This document shows, in pieces, positions 10,517 to 22,295 of a stretch of DNA of 64,000 bases. The stretch's first letter is position 1. Each line of letters begins with the position of its first letter. The translations under genes were made by a program, and so were the position numbers. This stretch comes from Ipomoea triloba (taxonomy: Eukaryota > Streptophyta > Magnoliopsida > Solanales > Convolvulaceae): contig NC_044930.1 in assembly GCF_003576645.1 (NCBI RefSeq), positions 9,608,218-9,672,217 on the forward strand, in the 5' to 3' direction. A model generated the notes under the pieces. That model did not search any database. It saw only the letters and a program-made list of their open reading frames with translations, and was not told the DNA's origin.

Positions 10517-11100
10517 ATTAAATCAACAAGAGAAACCAACTGACAAAACCAAGTAACCTAAGTTTCACTACGAATCAACTGCAAAACCTGTCAGAAAAAA
10601 TCAAGTAGAATTAACTTGAATTCATTATGTATGCATGTATGAAAGTGTATCTCAATCAGAATCTAGGAAAAAAATTATACTACAGTGAGCAAAAACAAAC
10701 GGGAGAGATCGTTAAATAGCTTTTTTCCCGACAGGCGAACATATTTGTACCTGTCTTACCGATCTGCAGAGCAAGCCTTTACACAAGAGCCACAACCATT
10801 TACAAGCAACTTAAGAATTCAAACTTTACCAAAGAATTTTGCATTAAAAAAAAAATCAAAGCAGTAAAAGATTTATCACCCAAAGCAAGAGAAAAAAATA
10901 AGTGATACCGTGAACGGAGACGACGAAGCGGCTCGGCGAGGAGAAATTTGTGCTACTTGAAACCTTCCTGACCTTCTCCAGAAGCTTTTCCAATGAGAGA
11001 TTCGTCGAGAGCTTAGGTGAATCTGAATTCTTCGCTCAAGAAACTAGGGCTTAGCCAAGAGGCGTTTTACGGAAGTGAGAACCTCCTGGGAGGAGAAAGA
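10517..11100 (-). other. RH42 5' UTR with predicted intron and promoter-proximal region
   Basis: On the minus strand a donor TTCACG|GTATCACTT at 10908 and an acceptor TTCTGACAG at 10588 would define a 5' UTR intron of about 321 bp (10588-10908). A purine-rich leader with TTCGTCTCC lies upstream, and the transcription start is probably near 11050-11100. This is inferred from splice-site sequence only. An alternative acceptor GTTTTGCAG lies 9 bp closer to the start codon. Confidence 0.55.
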
Positions 11101-11868
11101 TTTCTATTACTAAAGCATAGTGCATATTAACATACATTGTAACGTCGTCGTTTTATCCCGACCAAATTACAATTATTTCCTTTCCAATTTTCCCTTTATT
11201 TTTCTGGAAATCCAATTTTTTTTATCAGCTCAGACTTTTAATTGAGATGGAGCACACATGTTTCAATTTATTCATCAACTATTATATTTTATTTTCCATT
11301 TTTAAAATTTATGAGATATTTGGTTGTTACGTGAAAATTAGACTTTTTTTTGGTATTACGTGAAAATTAGACTTAAAAAAGTTAAGAATTCAAATTTTAT
11401 TGTTTAGTAGATAAGAATAGAATAACTAAAAATTTTATTTCTAGTGTTTGATTTGTATAAGAATTGAAAGAGGATTTGTATAAAAATCAAAGTGGTCATA
11501 TGACAACTATCATGTAGTGTGATAGCATTCCGTTTACCATTCCAAATAGGTGGTCATAGTTATAGGTTTGAACTCGGGTGGTAGGGCTTATATTCTTTGG
11601 GCTAAAAATGTTTTTTTAAAAATGCGATATTTGTATTGAGGCAAAACTAAAAAGAATTTCTTTTAAATCGATTAAAAGGAAAGCAAAATAACTCGAATTA
11701 ATCCATAGCCATGTATGCGATTTTAAATCAATAAAAATGCAATATGGTAACAATATTTTATTACATTTATTAACGATAGCACACAATATTGTTATGTGTA
11801 TTTGCTTAAAAACAAAGATGAAACAATTGATAAATTCATTCTTTATAAGAATGAAGTAGAAAATCGCC
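11101..11868. other. Intergenic, shared by RH42 promoter
   Basis: AT-rich, non-coding. It contains the upstream region of RH42 and, from about 11600, low-complexity sequence leading into the copia remnant. Nothing else recognised. Confidence 0.45.
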
Positions 11869-11970
11869 AAGCACCTTGTGTTCAAATGACATGTAATGAC
11901 TTTCCTATGTGGAAGGTCATGAGATCGAGAAAGTATACATGAATAGATACTACAATGTAACAATATGCGA
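11869..11970 (+). mobile_element. SINE-like fragment
   Basis: CACCTTGTGTTCAAATGACA resembles the head of the SINE at 15609, and GGAAGGTCATGAGATCGAG is a degenerate B-box context. It ends with AGAAAGTATAC and GATACTACAATGTAAC, as in the 17645 copy. Decayed and lacking a clear A tail. Confidence 0.55.
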
Positions 11971-13953
11971 TTTTGATAAAATTGGGGTGAGACTAAGTGA
12001 TCAAAGTGGTGAGTGTAAAAATCGCACATTAAAAGCGATGATGATGATGAATGCGATGTTGATAAGTTTAGGTTTGCTTGCTCTATAAAATATGCGGGGT
12101 GAGACTATTTTATCAAGTAATTACCTTTTAAACAATGTACACCGCAAGAAACTCAATGATACTCCTTATGATTTGTGGAAAGGTAGGAGACCTTTTAACT
12201 TGAAAGTATAACAATGTGCTTATCGATTTTTAGTGTATAAATCACATAATCCAAATATACATAAGAACACGATAATTGAATTGAGAATTGCATTGTTCTT
12301 TGAAGATGTATTTTTATGTAGGTCCAATAAAGGACCTAGTATGTCAAAACCGACGTTCAATGTGGCTATATATAATGAGAACTGGGGGTTTAGAAATGAA
12401 CCTGAGCTCGAGCTTAGACGTAGCAAACGATCTAGGATTGAAAAATCTGTTGGTCCAAAATTCTCTAATATATTTGTTGGAGTATGAGCCTAATACTCTA
12501 ATTTATTAAAAAAATGAACTGTATTTTTTGGCATGTTAGTATGTTAGAAAATGAGTCTTGAACTTACGTGGAAGTTGTGATTTTTACTGAAGGACCAATG
12601 CGGAAAGCGGCTATAAAAAGTGAAGTTTCATTTTACAGAATCATACTTTGGAACTAGTTAGATTTTATCGGGGCCGTTATAAGCCATTAGAATCCAATCG
12701 GGTCTAGATGGAATATGAAATCGGATGGTTCCATTGAGAAGTATAAGGTTAGACTTGCAATTAAAAGTTACATGCACCGTGCGTGAGGTCATCATTACTT
12801 CGATACTTATTTTGTCATTGGTTGTAGCTTTTAGGTACACGCAAATACCCGGAGTATTCCGGGGTTATCGATCCACAGGGAATGGTTGGTCAAGCACTAA
12901 CTCGGATTGATTCTTGTGAAGCTAGTTCGACAATAACATGGTTATAACAACAAAACTAAATAACAAAAATAAAAACAACAAATGAAGATAGATATATTAG
13001 ATGCAACATATGTAAGGATATGGATCGGGTCAATATCTATCATGTGTCAAACAAATGTAGAAAAGAAGTTTTATCCCTTGTGAATGGAGGAAATGCACTA
13101 AAGTCCCCGGTGCCACTCTCGTGATCTACCCGAGTGTGCCAAACCGCAAGTTATCTACTCTCGTAGTCTACAAGCGAGGCTCGTTTTAAAGATCCTAAGC
13201 AAATCAACATTCCCAAACCCAAGTTAATCCTACAAGTTGTGAGGGGGTAGCCTAAACTAACCTCTAGATTCCAACACGCTGTCACCCGTGAAGGAACCGT
13301 TTTGGCTAACTTCTAAATTCCAACCCGCTCTCGCCAGTGAAGGAACCGAAGATTAGCCGAGAAATCCCCCTACAATTTATCAAGCTCTCGCATTGTATAA
13401 ATCATAGGTGTGGCAAGAGTGTTCTAGTCATGCCCGATTCTCACCGTGACACAACAACAAACAAGCATGTAATTGGATCCAATAATCACACACTTTTAAT
13501 AACAAGTCTTGCACACAACAACTCATAGAAGCTAAACTAACAATTCATAATAAATAAGAACAAACAACAATCTAGACATAAACACAATCTATAATCCAAA
13601 TAAATTAAGAACAAGCATCTAGATACAAGATTAATTCAAGATAAGTAAAGGAAAAGAGGGAAAGAAATTCTCATCGCTTTCTCCTCGGTCCAACGGTTGA
13701 AGCTCCTAATCTTGCATCATCTCTCTTCTTATTACAAAATAAATCCTAATCTACTCCTACACTACTAAACAATCCTCACTTGGAGGTCTACATTTTGAAA
13801 GGAGTAGAAAAGGATTAAAGAGAGAAAAGGGACTAATCTAATATGAAAATTGGATATTGAAGAATGGAGAAATGAGGGGTATTTATAGTTGGGCAAAGGC
13901 AGGGGCAAAATTGGAATTTGGACTGCAGAATTCTCGCGCATGGTCAACGATTT

Positions 13954-13986
13954 TCGCCGCGGCGAGCCTAATTCTCGCCGCGGCGA
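13954..13986 (-). promoter_or_regulatory. Paired palindromes upstream of the LTR TATA box
   Basis: TCGCCGCGGCGA, a perfect 12-bp palindrome, occurs at 13954-13965 and 13975-13986, separated by 9 bp. The nearer copy ends about 67 bp from the minus-strand TATA box (13880-13887). The position fits an LTR promoter element bound by a dimeric factor; the role is inferred. Confidence 0.6.
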
Positions 13987-14016
13987 AAGTGCTGAAATTT
14001 GGGCAGTGTGTAAATT

Positions 14017-14060
14017 GACAATAGGCGTCTGTTTCAGGACGCAGACAGACGCCTATTGTC
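14017..14060. repeat. 16-bp perfect inverted repeat (hairpin)
   Basis: GACAATAGGCGTCTGT at 14017-14032 pairs with ACAGACGCCTATTGTC at 14045-14060 across a 12-bp loop. It lies in the U3-like part of the solo LTR. Confidence 0.85.
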
Positions 14061-15608
14061 CTCCAGAAATTCTGCACTTTCTTTTTGGTTTTGGCCCAAA
14101 TATGCTCCATGTTTCCTTCCATGATTTCATGCCTTTTGTCTTCCACTTTTTACTTTCCACCAAGTTGTTTTGTCATCTTCCCTTTTGTCCACATGCTCAT
14201 CACACTATTACCACTTTGCATATTTTTTGTCTTCAAAGAATTCCATCCTCACGCCACTTTGCCTAATTAACAATAAGATTAGGATTAAATCATCTAATTA
14301 ACAACAATTATGACACAAAGTTCCTAATATTAATATTATGTTCAATTATATATGATTTTCATCAATTATGATCCATTATGAACATAATATTAATATTAAG
14401 TGGTAAATATAGATTTAAATATGGGATAAATATATGATCAAACATGCACTTATCAGTCATTACGAGAATAAAGTTTATTAGGATGATACTTGTCATTGGA
14501 GCATTGCGAAACTTGTAAGTTCATCATATGAATGTGAAAACAATTTTCTCAAATGGCGACTTAAATGAAGAGATTTATATGGAATAACTTGACTGCTTTA
14601 TCGTTCCAGGCCAAGAGAATAAAGTTTGTAAATTGGTAAATCATTCTACCGTTTAAAACAAGCGTCTAAACAATGACATACAAAATTTGATCATGCAATG
14701 ATGATTAATGGATTTAAGATAAACAAGAGTAACAAGTGTGTCTAATTAAATAGTATGTTAGATGGTTATGTCATTCTATGTTTATACGTACATGGATGAT
14801 ATACTCATCGTGGGTAGTAATGATCAAATGATCAATTCTACAAAAAAAAAAAAAATTTGTATGTTAAATTCGAGATTTGATATGAAGGGTATGAGTTTGA
14901 CCAATTTAATCCATAGGATAAAAATCATTAGAATACTAGATGACCTACTTGTGTTGAGTCACTCTCATTATATTAATCATTGAGAAATTTAACAATACTC
15001 AATTGGCTAGAATGCCGTTAGATATTAACAAACATATTGCATATATCTAAAAGTTGAGGAGAGTGTATTTTTCAAATAGAATATGTTAGGATTATTAAAC
15101 GTTTAGTGTATCTAATGAGTTGGCCTAGCCTAGATATTACCTTTTTGGTTAGTAAATTTAGTAGATATACAACTACTAGTAACCCCAGTGAAGAGCACTT
15201 CAAGGTAATCATGAGGATAATGAGATACTTCTTGCGACCTTGGACTACACTATACTATCTAGCTATACTAGAAGGGTATAATGACGCTAATTGGATATTG
15301 AGTATCAAGGACTCTAAGTCCAGAAGTGGCTACGTGTTCATGATACCAGGTTCAACTGTATCATGGTAATCCTTAAAACAAATCATGATAGCTAGATTCA
15401 CAATGGAGTCTAGCTAATAAACTTATACAAGTTTAGTGAAGATGTTGGATGGCTATGCCATTTTTAAAATGATATTCCTAGTTGGGAAAACATGTACCTC
15501 CAATTTGTATGCATTACGATAGTCAAGCGGCAATTTGAATGGCATATAGTAATAAGTATAACGGTAAGTCTAGACATATAGGACATAAACATAATAATAT
15601 TAATAAAT

Positions 15609-15730
15609 AGCTGCCAAACACCTTGTGCTCAGATGGCAGAGTAGTGGTTCTCTCATATGGGAGGTCATGAGTTCTCGCATCAGTCGAGGCCATGATGAAT
15701 GAGAATGAGAAACTAAATTCACTAAATTCT
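15609..15730 (+). mobile_element. SINE-like fragment
   Basis: GCCAAACACCTTGTGCTCAG then ATGGCAGAGTAGTGGTT (A-box-like) and GGGAGGTCATGAGTTCTCG (degenerate B box) match the other tRNA-derived SINEs here. It directly follows the RNase H remnant of the copia element. The 3' end is unclear. Confidence 0.55.
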
Positions 15731-15825
15731 AAGCGTAAGAATCACCTATATGAAAAAGAAGTTGACATAAATCTTGTTATCATTTTGGACACGATGCACT
15801 TATAACTTATAAGTTATATTTAACC

Positions 15826-16061
15826 ATTCATTAATTTTTAAAATAGAGAGACTGAATTAACACAAAATTAGGTAGAAGAAGTAAAATTAAGCATCCATGT
15901 TTGTTTAATTTAATTTAATAAGTCTACCTATTTTTTGTCAAAAAATTCAATTAGAGAAACTAAATTGACAAAAATTAGGTAGACTTAAATGTTTGTTTAA
16001 ATTTAATTCTTCTACCTAATTTTGTGTGAATTCAGTCTCTCTATTTTAAAAATTAATGAAT
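15826..16061. mobile_element. Long-hairpin MITE upstream of NHX1
   Basis: Almost the whole 236 bp folds on itself. The left arm starts ATTCATTAATTTTTAAAATA and the right arm ends with its complement. An inner pair, AAGTCTACCTATTTTTTGTC and GACAAAAATTAGGTAGACTT, extends each arm to about 100-115 bp with one indel, leaving a short loop near 15945-15965. It sits about 370 bp upstream of the predicted NHX1 leader intron, so its transcript could be a small-RNA source. No transposase. Superfamily not determined. Confidence 0.8.
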
Positions 16062-16430
16062 TAAAAATAATAATTAACTTAAAAAATGAGGCGGAGAGAG
16101 AAGGAAACAAAAAAAACTAAAAAAAATTGGCAGTTGACATCTGGGGTTCTGCTGCTTTAAATACTGATAGGAGAGTTGTCGTTCATTTTACAAGTATTGA
16201 GCATGTACACGTATTGAGAATGTAGGCTACAGAAATTTTCAGATAGATGGGTACATGAATCCGTATAATATAGACAGAGAAACAGAAAAAGAGAGAGAGT
16301 CACGTTAATCCTGAGATTTTCAGCACCCCCACATTTCACCTTTCAAGGTCCATTCTTTTTTTTTTTTTTTTGAAAACTCAAGGTCCATTCTTTATCATTC
16401 ATCTTTCCAGCTCTATCTTGGGATTTGCAT

Positions 16431-16654
16431 GTAAATTTTATTTGTTTTTTCGGGTTTCTGATCTGTTTCCGATCTTATGCTATTTTTTTGGTTTTTGTCC
16501 AAAGGGTATTTGATTTCATATATGCGTATGAGTTTTGCATGCATTTCCTCTTTTTATATTATTATTTTGTAAAATGAGAGAAAATTTGCGATATTGGTGG
16601 GTTTGATTCGGAATGGTTTGATTCCTGACATGCGGAAAGTTTGTTTCTTTGCAG
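16431..16654 (+). other. Predicted 5' UTR intron of NHX1
   Basis: Donor TTGCAT|GTAAAT at 16431 and acceptor TTTCTTTGCAG at 16654 bracket an AT-rich 224-bp stretch ahead of the start codon. I recall morning-glory NHX1 having one more exon than its coding exons, which would agree. cDNA would settle it. Confidence 0.55.
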
Positions 16655-16788
16655 TGATTTTTATGTTTTGGGGAGGGATTGGAATGGGCAGCCCGGATAC
16701 GTGAACAGAAACCACGGTAATGACATTGGGAAAAGGTTTATTACAAAAATTGTTTTGGATTTTGTGGTAGAAAAAGGGGAAGACAAAA

Positions 16789-19700
16789 ATGGCGTTCGGA
16801 TTATCTTCTTTCCTCGAAAGTTCGGATTTGTTCACGTCTGATCATGCTTCCGTTGTGTCGATGAACCTCTTTGTTGCGCTGCTTTGCGCATGCATTGTTC
16901 TTGGCCATCTACTCGAGGAGAATCGCTGGGTGAACGAATCCATTACTGCCCTTATAATTGTGAGATTTCATGCTTATTATTGTTCATATTGGTTATATGT
17001 TCCCTTCTTTTAATCCAAAAGAATGTTGTGTGTGTGTTTGTGTTTGTGTGTGTGTGTTTTTTTTTTTTTTTTTTTTTGGGTGGGAAAGGAAGTAAAATAT
17101 AGATCTGTTAGATCATAGAGTGGCAAATTATTCTGTGGATCGGGGTCTACCTTGCAATGTGGACCCGTGTCCAAAATACATAATTTACCTACTAATGAGG
17201 TGTTTGGTAAGATGTAAATCATGGAATTGTAATTCCATTCCTACCAAACTCCATGAAATTGTGGAATTACAATCCATGGTTTAATTGGAGGAATTGCAAT
17301 TCCAAGGGTCCCTAAGTATTGCAATTAATTTTATTGCAAATAACTATTTTACCCTTCTTCTTCTTATTATTATATTATTATATAAGGATTTTAGTCTTTA
17401 TTCATTTCTTCTCTTTCAATTCCCGATCATTATATTCATGCTTACCAAACAATGTAATTTAAATTTTCACTTTATTCTTTTTCCACTGAATTACAATTCC
17501 TTTCCTCCCTAATATTATCCTCCCAACCAAACATCCTCTGAATGTTCACAATTTACCTACTGAATGTTCGTCGGATCCATGGTATAACAATTGATAGTAA
17601 CCTCCAAAAGCCTTCTAGCATGTGAGTCTGGTTAGAAAATCATTGGTTTAATATTGGCATGAAGTGATACTCCCAAATGGGAGGTCATGAGTTCGAATCT
17701 CAGTGGGGGTGATACTGACTCGATGGGTTTCAGTAGGTTGAGAAAGTATATATAGACAAAGTCACAGATACTACATGTAACGTGGTCAATAGTACTCAAA
17801 AAAAAAATTGATTCTTCTCAAATATACCAAAAAAGTCATAGTGTTGTGAGAGTGGCATGGAAAGAAAAAGGTATATGGTTAACTGATAATTTAATTATAA
17901 TATAGTTTGTTATTATCATCATTATTGTTATTATTTTAATCTTTATGTTCCTTCACAATTGGTTAATGATGTTTAGAATAAAATTTCTATATGTGTTTTG
18001 CTATTTTCAATTATATTTCTGTCTACAGTAGTATTAATATTGTATTGTATCTATTATGCATTGATGGCAGGGTTTGTGCACCGGAGTTGTTATTTTGCTC
18101 CTTAGCGGAGGAAAGAGTTCACATCTTCTCGTCTTTAGCGAAGATCTTTTTTTTATATATCTCCTGCCACCTATAATTTTCAATGCTGGGTAAATCTTAG
18201 ATTTTTAATGACCTCTATATTGTTTTTTTACTCGTGTGAATTTATATCTTCCTTGTATAAAATGCTTTTGTGGGGGAAATTAACAGTTATTACCTTATAA
18301 CTGAAAGTTATTGGTATTTGTATTGAAAAGCATGAATTGTATTGTGCAGAGAAGCTGTTCTTTTTGTTGGTAGCAATTAAAATTTGAGCACGGTAATTTA
18401 AAAGGATGAAAATCGATAACTAATTCCGGAAAAACTATGAATATGAGCATCACATTCGTTATTGAGGTTGTTAGAGTAGTTATTTGATTCCTAACTTGAA
18501 ATTTAGTTTGGTAATCTCGTGGTTCAGTGTGTAATTCTGCCAAATAATTTTTTTTTTTCTTTATAAATGCATTACTCTATACCAGGTTTCAGGTGAAAAA
18601 GAAGCAGTTTTTCGTGAACTTCATGACAATTATGCTGTTTGGAGCTATTGGCACACTTATTAGCTGTTCTATTATATCATTTGGTACTAATCAAAACCTC
18701 GACATTCTTATTACCAGCTAATGCCTTCTTTGTCCCGAAATAAAATTTATGTTGTGACTTAAATCATTTAAATGTTTGTCCCACAATTTTATGTGTGTGA
18801 ATACAAGTGGAATATATATGTGGCTAGGTGCTAATTTACTATCATTGATTTATTTATGATTCCAGTTTTTTGGGTCTATATAGAAAGTGTGTTTTTTCTT
18901 GTAGAAATCAAAATTTGAAAATGATAAGAAATTGTTAAAGGAAATGATCAAAGAAAGAAGAAAGCTGGCTTGATTTGTGAATGGTAAATATGACAAATGG
19001 GATCGAGGGAGTGTAAAAGGTCTGTCATTGGAAATGTTCTGCTTACTGGATTTAATGTGTAATACCATAGTAGCATGTAGAAAGTAAGACGAGTAAGGGA
19101 GAATATAAATTCATAGCTACAATGGTCATTGAAAACTTTTCGGAAATAATGTGAATGAAGTAAATGCTTGGAATACATTGTTGCTTGCTTCATTTCCTAA
19201 GGTGCTCGGGGTGAGTCTCTAGACTGTGTCCAAATATTACGGTGAACATTTTTCATAACCTCATGATGCTTAAATGGCTTTCCTGTTTAAAGGAATGTGT
19301 TCTGTTGGTTTCTTTATAAATGGGATTGGTATATTATCAACTCATATTGCTGTCTCTATATGATTTAGGTGCGGTCAAAATTTTCAAGAAGTTAAATATT
19401 GACTTTCTGGATTTTGGAGATTATTTAGGTATCATGTATATTCGTCTTCTTTACACACACACGCACATGTATCTTCATGCTTATTGATTCTAACAACTTT
19501 TTTTTTTTTTTCCTTTTATTTTCAATTCAGCAATTGGTGCAATATTTGCTGCAACCGATTCTGTTTGCACATTGCAGGTACTGAATATTATGATTTATGA
19601 ACCGACATATTCAATTCGGTGAAGGCACATTATAGCCGAAAATAAATTTTATTTTATGCAACAGGTGCTCAGCCAGGACGAGACACCCCTACTTTACAGT

Positions 19701-22295
19701 CTCGTGTTTGGAGAAGGGGTTGTCAACGATGCTACATCTGTGGTCCTTTTTAATGCTATTCAAAGTTTTGACATGACTAGTTTTGATCCAAAAATTGGGC
19801 TTCATTTCATTGGAAACTTCTTCTATTTATTTATCTCAAGCACTTTTCTGGGCGTGGCAGTAAGTCCCTCTCCCGACTAGCTATCTCTCACCTTGTGTCT
19901 GCATACATGCATCTACCCCCGTGTGTTTGTACGAGTGTGAGGCTGTTTGTTTCTATCCGCTTGTTTTCTTGTCTTCACATTTGTATTTCAATTGCAATTT
20001 GACTTCTTATTCATGCTGCCGCAGATTGGACTGCTTTGTGCTTATGTTATCAAAAAGCTATACTTTGGCAGGTAAATCGGTGTAAACAATCTCTATGAGA
20101 CTCGGGTTTCCTTCCAACTTTTTGGTGTTTTTGACTTGGCACTTTCATCTTTTGTTTAGTTATTAATGGTTAACTTGTCGTTTTGACCTCTTAGTTAATT
20201 TCATTTATTTAATATGTGATGACAGGCACTCAACCGATCGTGAGGTTGCCCTTATGATGCTCATGTCTTACTTGTCTTATATAATGGCAGAGGTACGATC
20301 CTAGTTAAGTTGTGACGCTAATGTTGTTGTTGTGCTGAACTGCTTGCTTTCCGTTTAAACAAATTCTCGTGTTGCAATTTAGTGAACTTTTTCGTGTTTT
20401 GCAGTTATTCTATCTAAGCGGCATACTTACTGTATTCTTCTGTGGAATTGTGATGTCTCATTATACATGGCACAATGTTACCGAGAGCTCAAGGGTCACT
20501 ACTAGGTATGCTTCTACAAAGCCTCTCTTCGAGTCTTTGCAAGTTCTCGTTATTGTAACACACGTTTGAGAATTAGGTTCAATCCTACTTCCGTTTTGGT
20601 TGCAGGCATTCCTTTGCAACTCTGTCATTTGTTGCAGAGACATTTATCTTCCTCTATGTTGGTATGGATGCCTTGGATATCGATAAATGGACATTTGTGA
20701 AAAATAGGTATGTTGAATACGGGTTACACCTATAGTCCTTGTATGCTTGAATGCAGCAAGAAATAATATTTCGTTGTCAATCAGAAGTATTCCCCCTCCG
20801 AAATATGTTATAAACTATTGGTCAACACCTAGTATTAACTTCAAGAAATTTAGTTCTTGTTAAGAGTCCCACGTCGAAGAAAAAGAAATAAGAAAGAATA
20901 TATGGGTTTATAAAGTTAGACTAGCTAATTAATTAGATGCAGTCGCAGTCAAAAAAAAAATTTTAATTAGATGCAGTCTTTTAGTGTGGTTTATTATAAC
21001 AATTCTAATGCCAAGGACCTTGTAGTCCAGTGGCATCAAACCCTTTCCTTTATATGGGAGGTGGTGGGTTCGAGTGCAGGCAGTCCTGCCCGTATTCAAA
21101 AAAAAAAATTATAACAATTCTAAAAGATATAAGCAATAAAACACATTAAATACCATAAAGGAAATCTACTATGTGGTGCGGGTATTCCTCACATTTGTTT
21201 ATTTTCAACTATGGTTCACGAAACTCATAAATCTTCTTGTATTTATTTATTTATTTTTCTTTCAGTCCGGGAACATCAGTTGCAGTGAGCTCAATATTGG
21301 TAGGCCTAATCTTAGTAGGCAGAGCTGCATTCGTATTCCCTTTGTCGTTTTTATCCAACTTAGCAAAGAAAAACTCTTCTGACAAGATATCGTTCAGGCA
21401 ACAAGTAAGGAGTTTTCTACAAAATTCTCGTTTTATATTATCTTTTACAAGTAATCTTACTCTTGTCTCTTTAGATCATAATTTGGTGGGCTGGTCTAAT
21501 GAGAGGCGCCGTCTCAATCGCACTTGCATATAATAAGGTAAAGTATAATAGTGCACAAAATGTTACGTTGTCACTTAGAATAGAAAGAAGCTGGTTGGGG
21601 TAACCCCAGCCAAGTTAGCTAAGGATACAAACTTGTATCCACAATGTCACGAGTTCGAATCCCAGTCTTCTTGATTTGAGCTAGTCAGCTATGACCTCGT
21701 AAAAGAAAGAAGCTGGCCGGGTGGTCTTTCCATTTCCTTGTATTGTTTGATTAAGATGTTTATGCACTGGTGCAGTTTACAACCTCGGGGCATACTTCAT
21801 TGCACGAGAATGCAATAATGATTACAAGTACTGTTACGGTTGTTCTGTTCAGCACAGTTGTAAGGACCTACACATTTTCGAGCCTTTTTTTCTCTTCTCC
21901 GATTCGCCTAGATCCCAGATGAAATCTTACGGTGTTGTGTTTTTTGGTGATGCTTTTAGGTGTTCGGGTTGATGACGCAACCTCTCATAAATCTTCTGCT
22001 ACCCCCGCACAAGCAGCTATCGAGCGGTCATTCGTCGATGACAACGTCCGAGCCTAATAGTCCAAAGCACTTCGCGGTGCCACTTCTGGACAACCAACAG
22101 GACTCAGAAAGCGACCCGATAGCCGGGCCTGAAGTTACTCGACCAACTGCCTTACGCATGCTGCTAAGGACGCCAACCCACACTGTGCACCGCTATTGGC
22201 GTAAGTTTGATGATTCGTTTATGCGCCCCGTGTTTGGCGGGCGGGGATTCGTTCCATTTGTCGCGAGCTCACCAGCTGAGCAGAGCCCTAGATGA
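16789..22295 (+). CDS. NHX1: Vacuolar Na+(K+)/H+ antiporter NHX1
   Basis: Fourteen coding exons: 16789-16959, 18071-18189, 18586-18683, 19369-19428, 19531-19577, 19665-19859, 20025-20071, 20226-20292, 20405-20505, 20606-20707, 21266-21404, 21475-21537, 21776-21859, 21960-22295. All have GT-AG borders and phases that close, giving 542 residues. A 5' UTR intron at 16431-16654 is also predicted. The protein is a tonoplast CPA1 exchanger that moves Na+ or K+ into the vacuole in exchange for H+. The N-terminus is MAFGLSSFLESSDLFTSD; the amiloride-binding motif LFFIYLLPPI is at about 83-92; a conserved membrane-core stretch is FGEGVVNDATSV; the C-terminal tail ends PAEQSPR. I recall nearly the same sequence and length for morning-glory NHX1 (Purple), which raises petal vacuolar pH. 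No lesion seen in the coding exons. Confidence 0.95.
17197..17538. mobile_element. MITE in NHX1 intron 1
   Basis: Imperfect terminal inverted repeats GAGGTGTTTGGTAAG (17197) and CCCAACCAAACATCCTC (to 17538). Subterminal GGAATTGTAATTCC-type palindromic words occur at both ends. This layout resembles Tourist/PIF-Harbinger-type MITEs. A clean 3-bp TSD is not evident. Confidence 0.65.
17645..17812 (+). mobile_element. tRNA-derived SINE in NHX1 intron 1
   Basis: A B-box-like GAGTTCGAATCTC at about 17689-17701 follows a degenerate A-box region. The body continues GGGTTTCAGTAGGTTGAGAA and GATACTACATGTAAC and ends CAATAGTACTC plus ten A's. Related 3' ends are at 1140-1248 and 11869-11970. Confidence 0.7.
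21009..21108 (+). mobile_element. SINE in NHX1 intron 10 with 15-bp TSD
   Basis: The duplication TTATAACAATTCTAA flanks it at 20994-21008 and 21109-21123. The insert has an A-box-like region (TTGTAGTCCAGTGGCA), a B box (GTGGGTTCGAGTGC) and a terminal A tail. This is a complete short SINE, retroposed in the same orientation as NHX1. Confidence 0.9.
21595..21703 (+). mobile_element. SINE in NHX1 intron 12 with 13-bp TSD
   Basis: The duplication AGAAAGAAGCTGG lies at 21582-21594 and 21704-21716. The insert carries AAGTTAGCTAAGG (A-box-like) and GAGTTCGAATCCC (canonical B box at about 21651), with a short 3' A-rich end. It is a different family from the intron 10 SINE. Confidence 0.9.

Larger units (their letters stand above)
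12819..14455 (-). mobile_element. Solo LTR inside the copia RT (1637 bp, TSD GTCAT)
   Basis: Read on the minus strand it begins TGATAAGTGCATG and ends AGCTACAACCA, with the target duplication GTCAT (+ strand) at 12814-12818 and 14456-14460. The copia RT frame resumes on the far side, confirming the boundaries. A minus-strand TATA box lies at + 13880-13887. Upstream of it are two perfect 12-bp palindromes (13954-13965, 13975-13986) and a 16-bp-stem hairpin (14017-14060). Near the LTR end is the stem-loop CCCGGAATACTCCGGG. A truncated relative lies at 30346-31417. There is no internal domain, so it arose by LTR-LTR recombination or is a lone LTR copy. The length suggests a Ty3 element with long LTRs; lineage not determined. 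Confidence 0.85.
12130..15605 (+). pseudogene. Decayed Ty1/copia pol, split by a solo LTR
   Basis: Fragments in copia order: integrase end NDTPYDLWKGRRPF (about 12150), the following YKSHNP and LRRSKRSRIEKS (to 12450), RT start DGSIEKYKVRLAIKSYM (about 12735), HYFDTYFVI to 12818. RT continues after the insertion: TRIKFIRMILVIGALRNL (from 14459), NGDLNEEIYME, and YTYMDDILIVGSND (about 14785), where the canonical YVDD has become YMDD. RNase H follows: YNDANWILSIKDSKSRSGYV (about 15278) and KSRHIGHKHN (about 15570). Stops and frameshifts throughout show it is dead. The split falls inside the conserved RT codons, which lets the insertion ends be fixed to the base. Confidence 0.85.

Noticed and set aside
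9800..10543. Long + strand frame (247 aa, hydrophobic) opposite RH42
   Set aside because: Mirror of the RE/RD-rich codons of RH42; low-complexity Leu/Phe/Ser translation with no homology or gene signals.
20823..20990. Possible LTR in NHX1 intron 10 (AAGAGTCCCACGTCGAAGAA)
   Set aside because: The motif is common in LTRs, but I found neither a second LTR nor clear ends, so no element is called.
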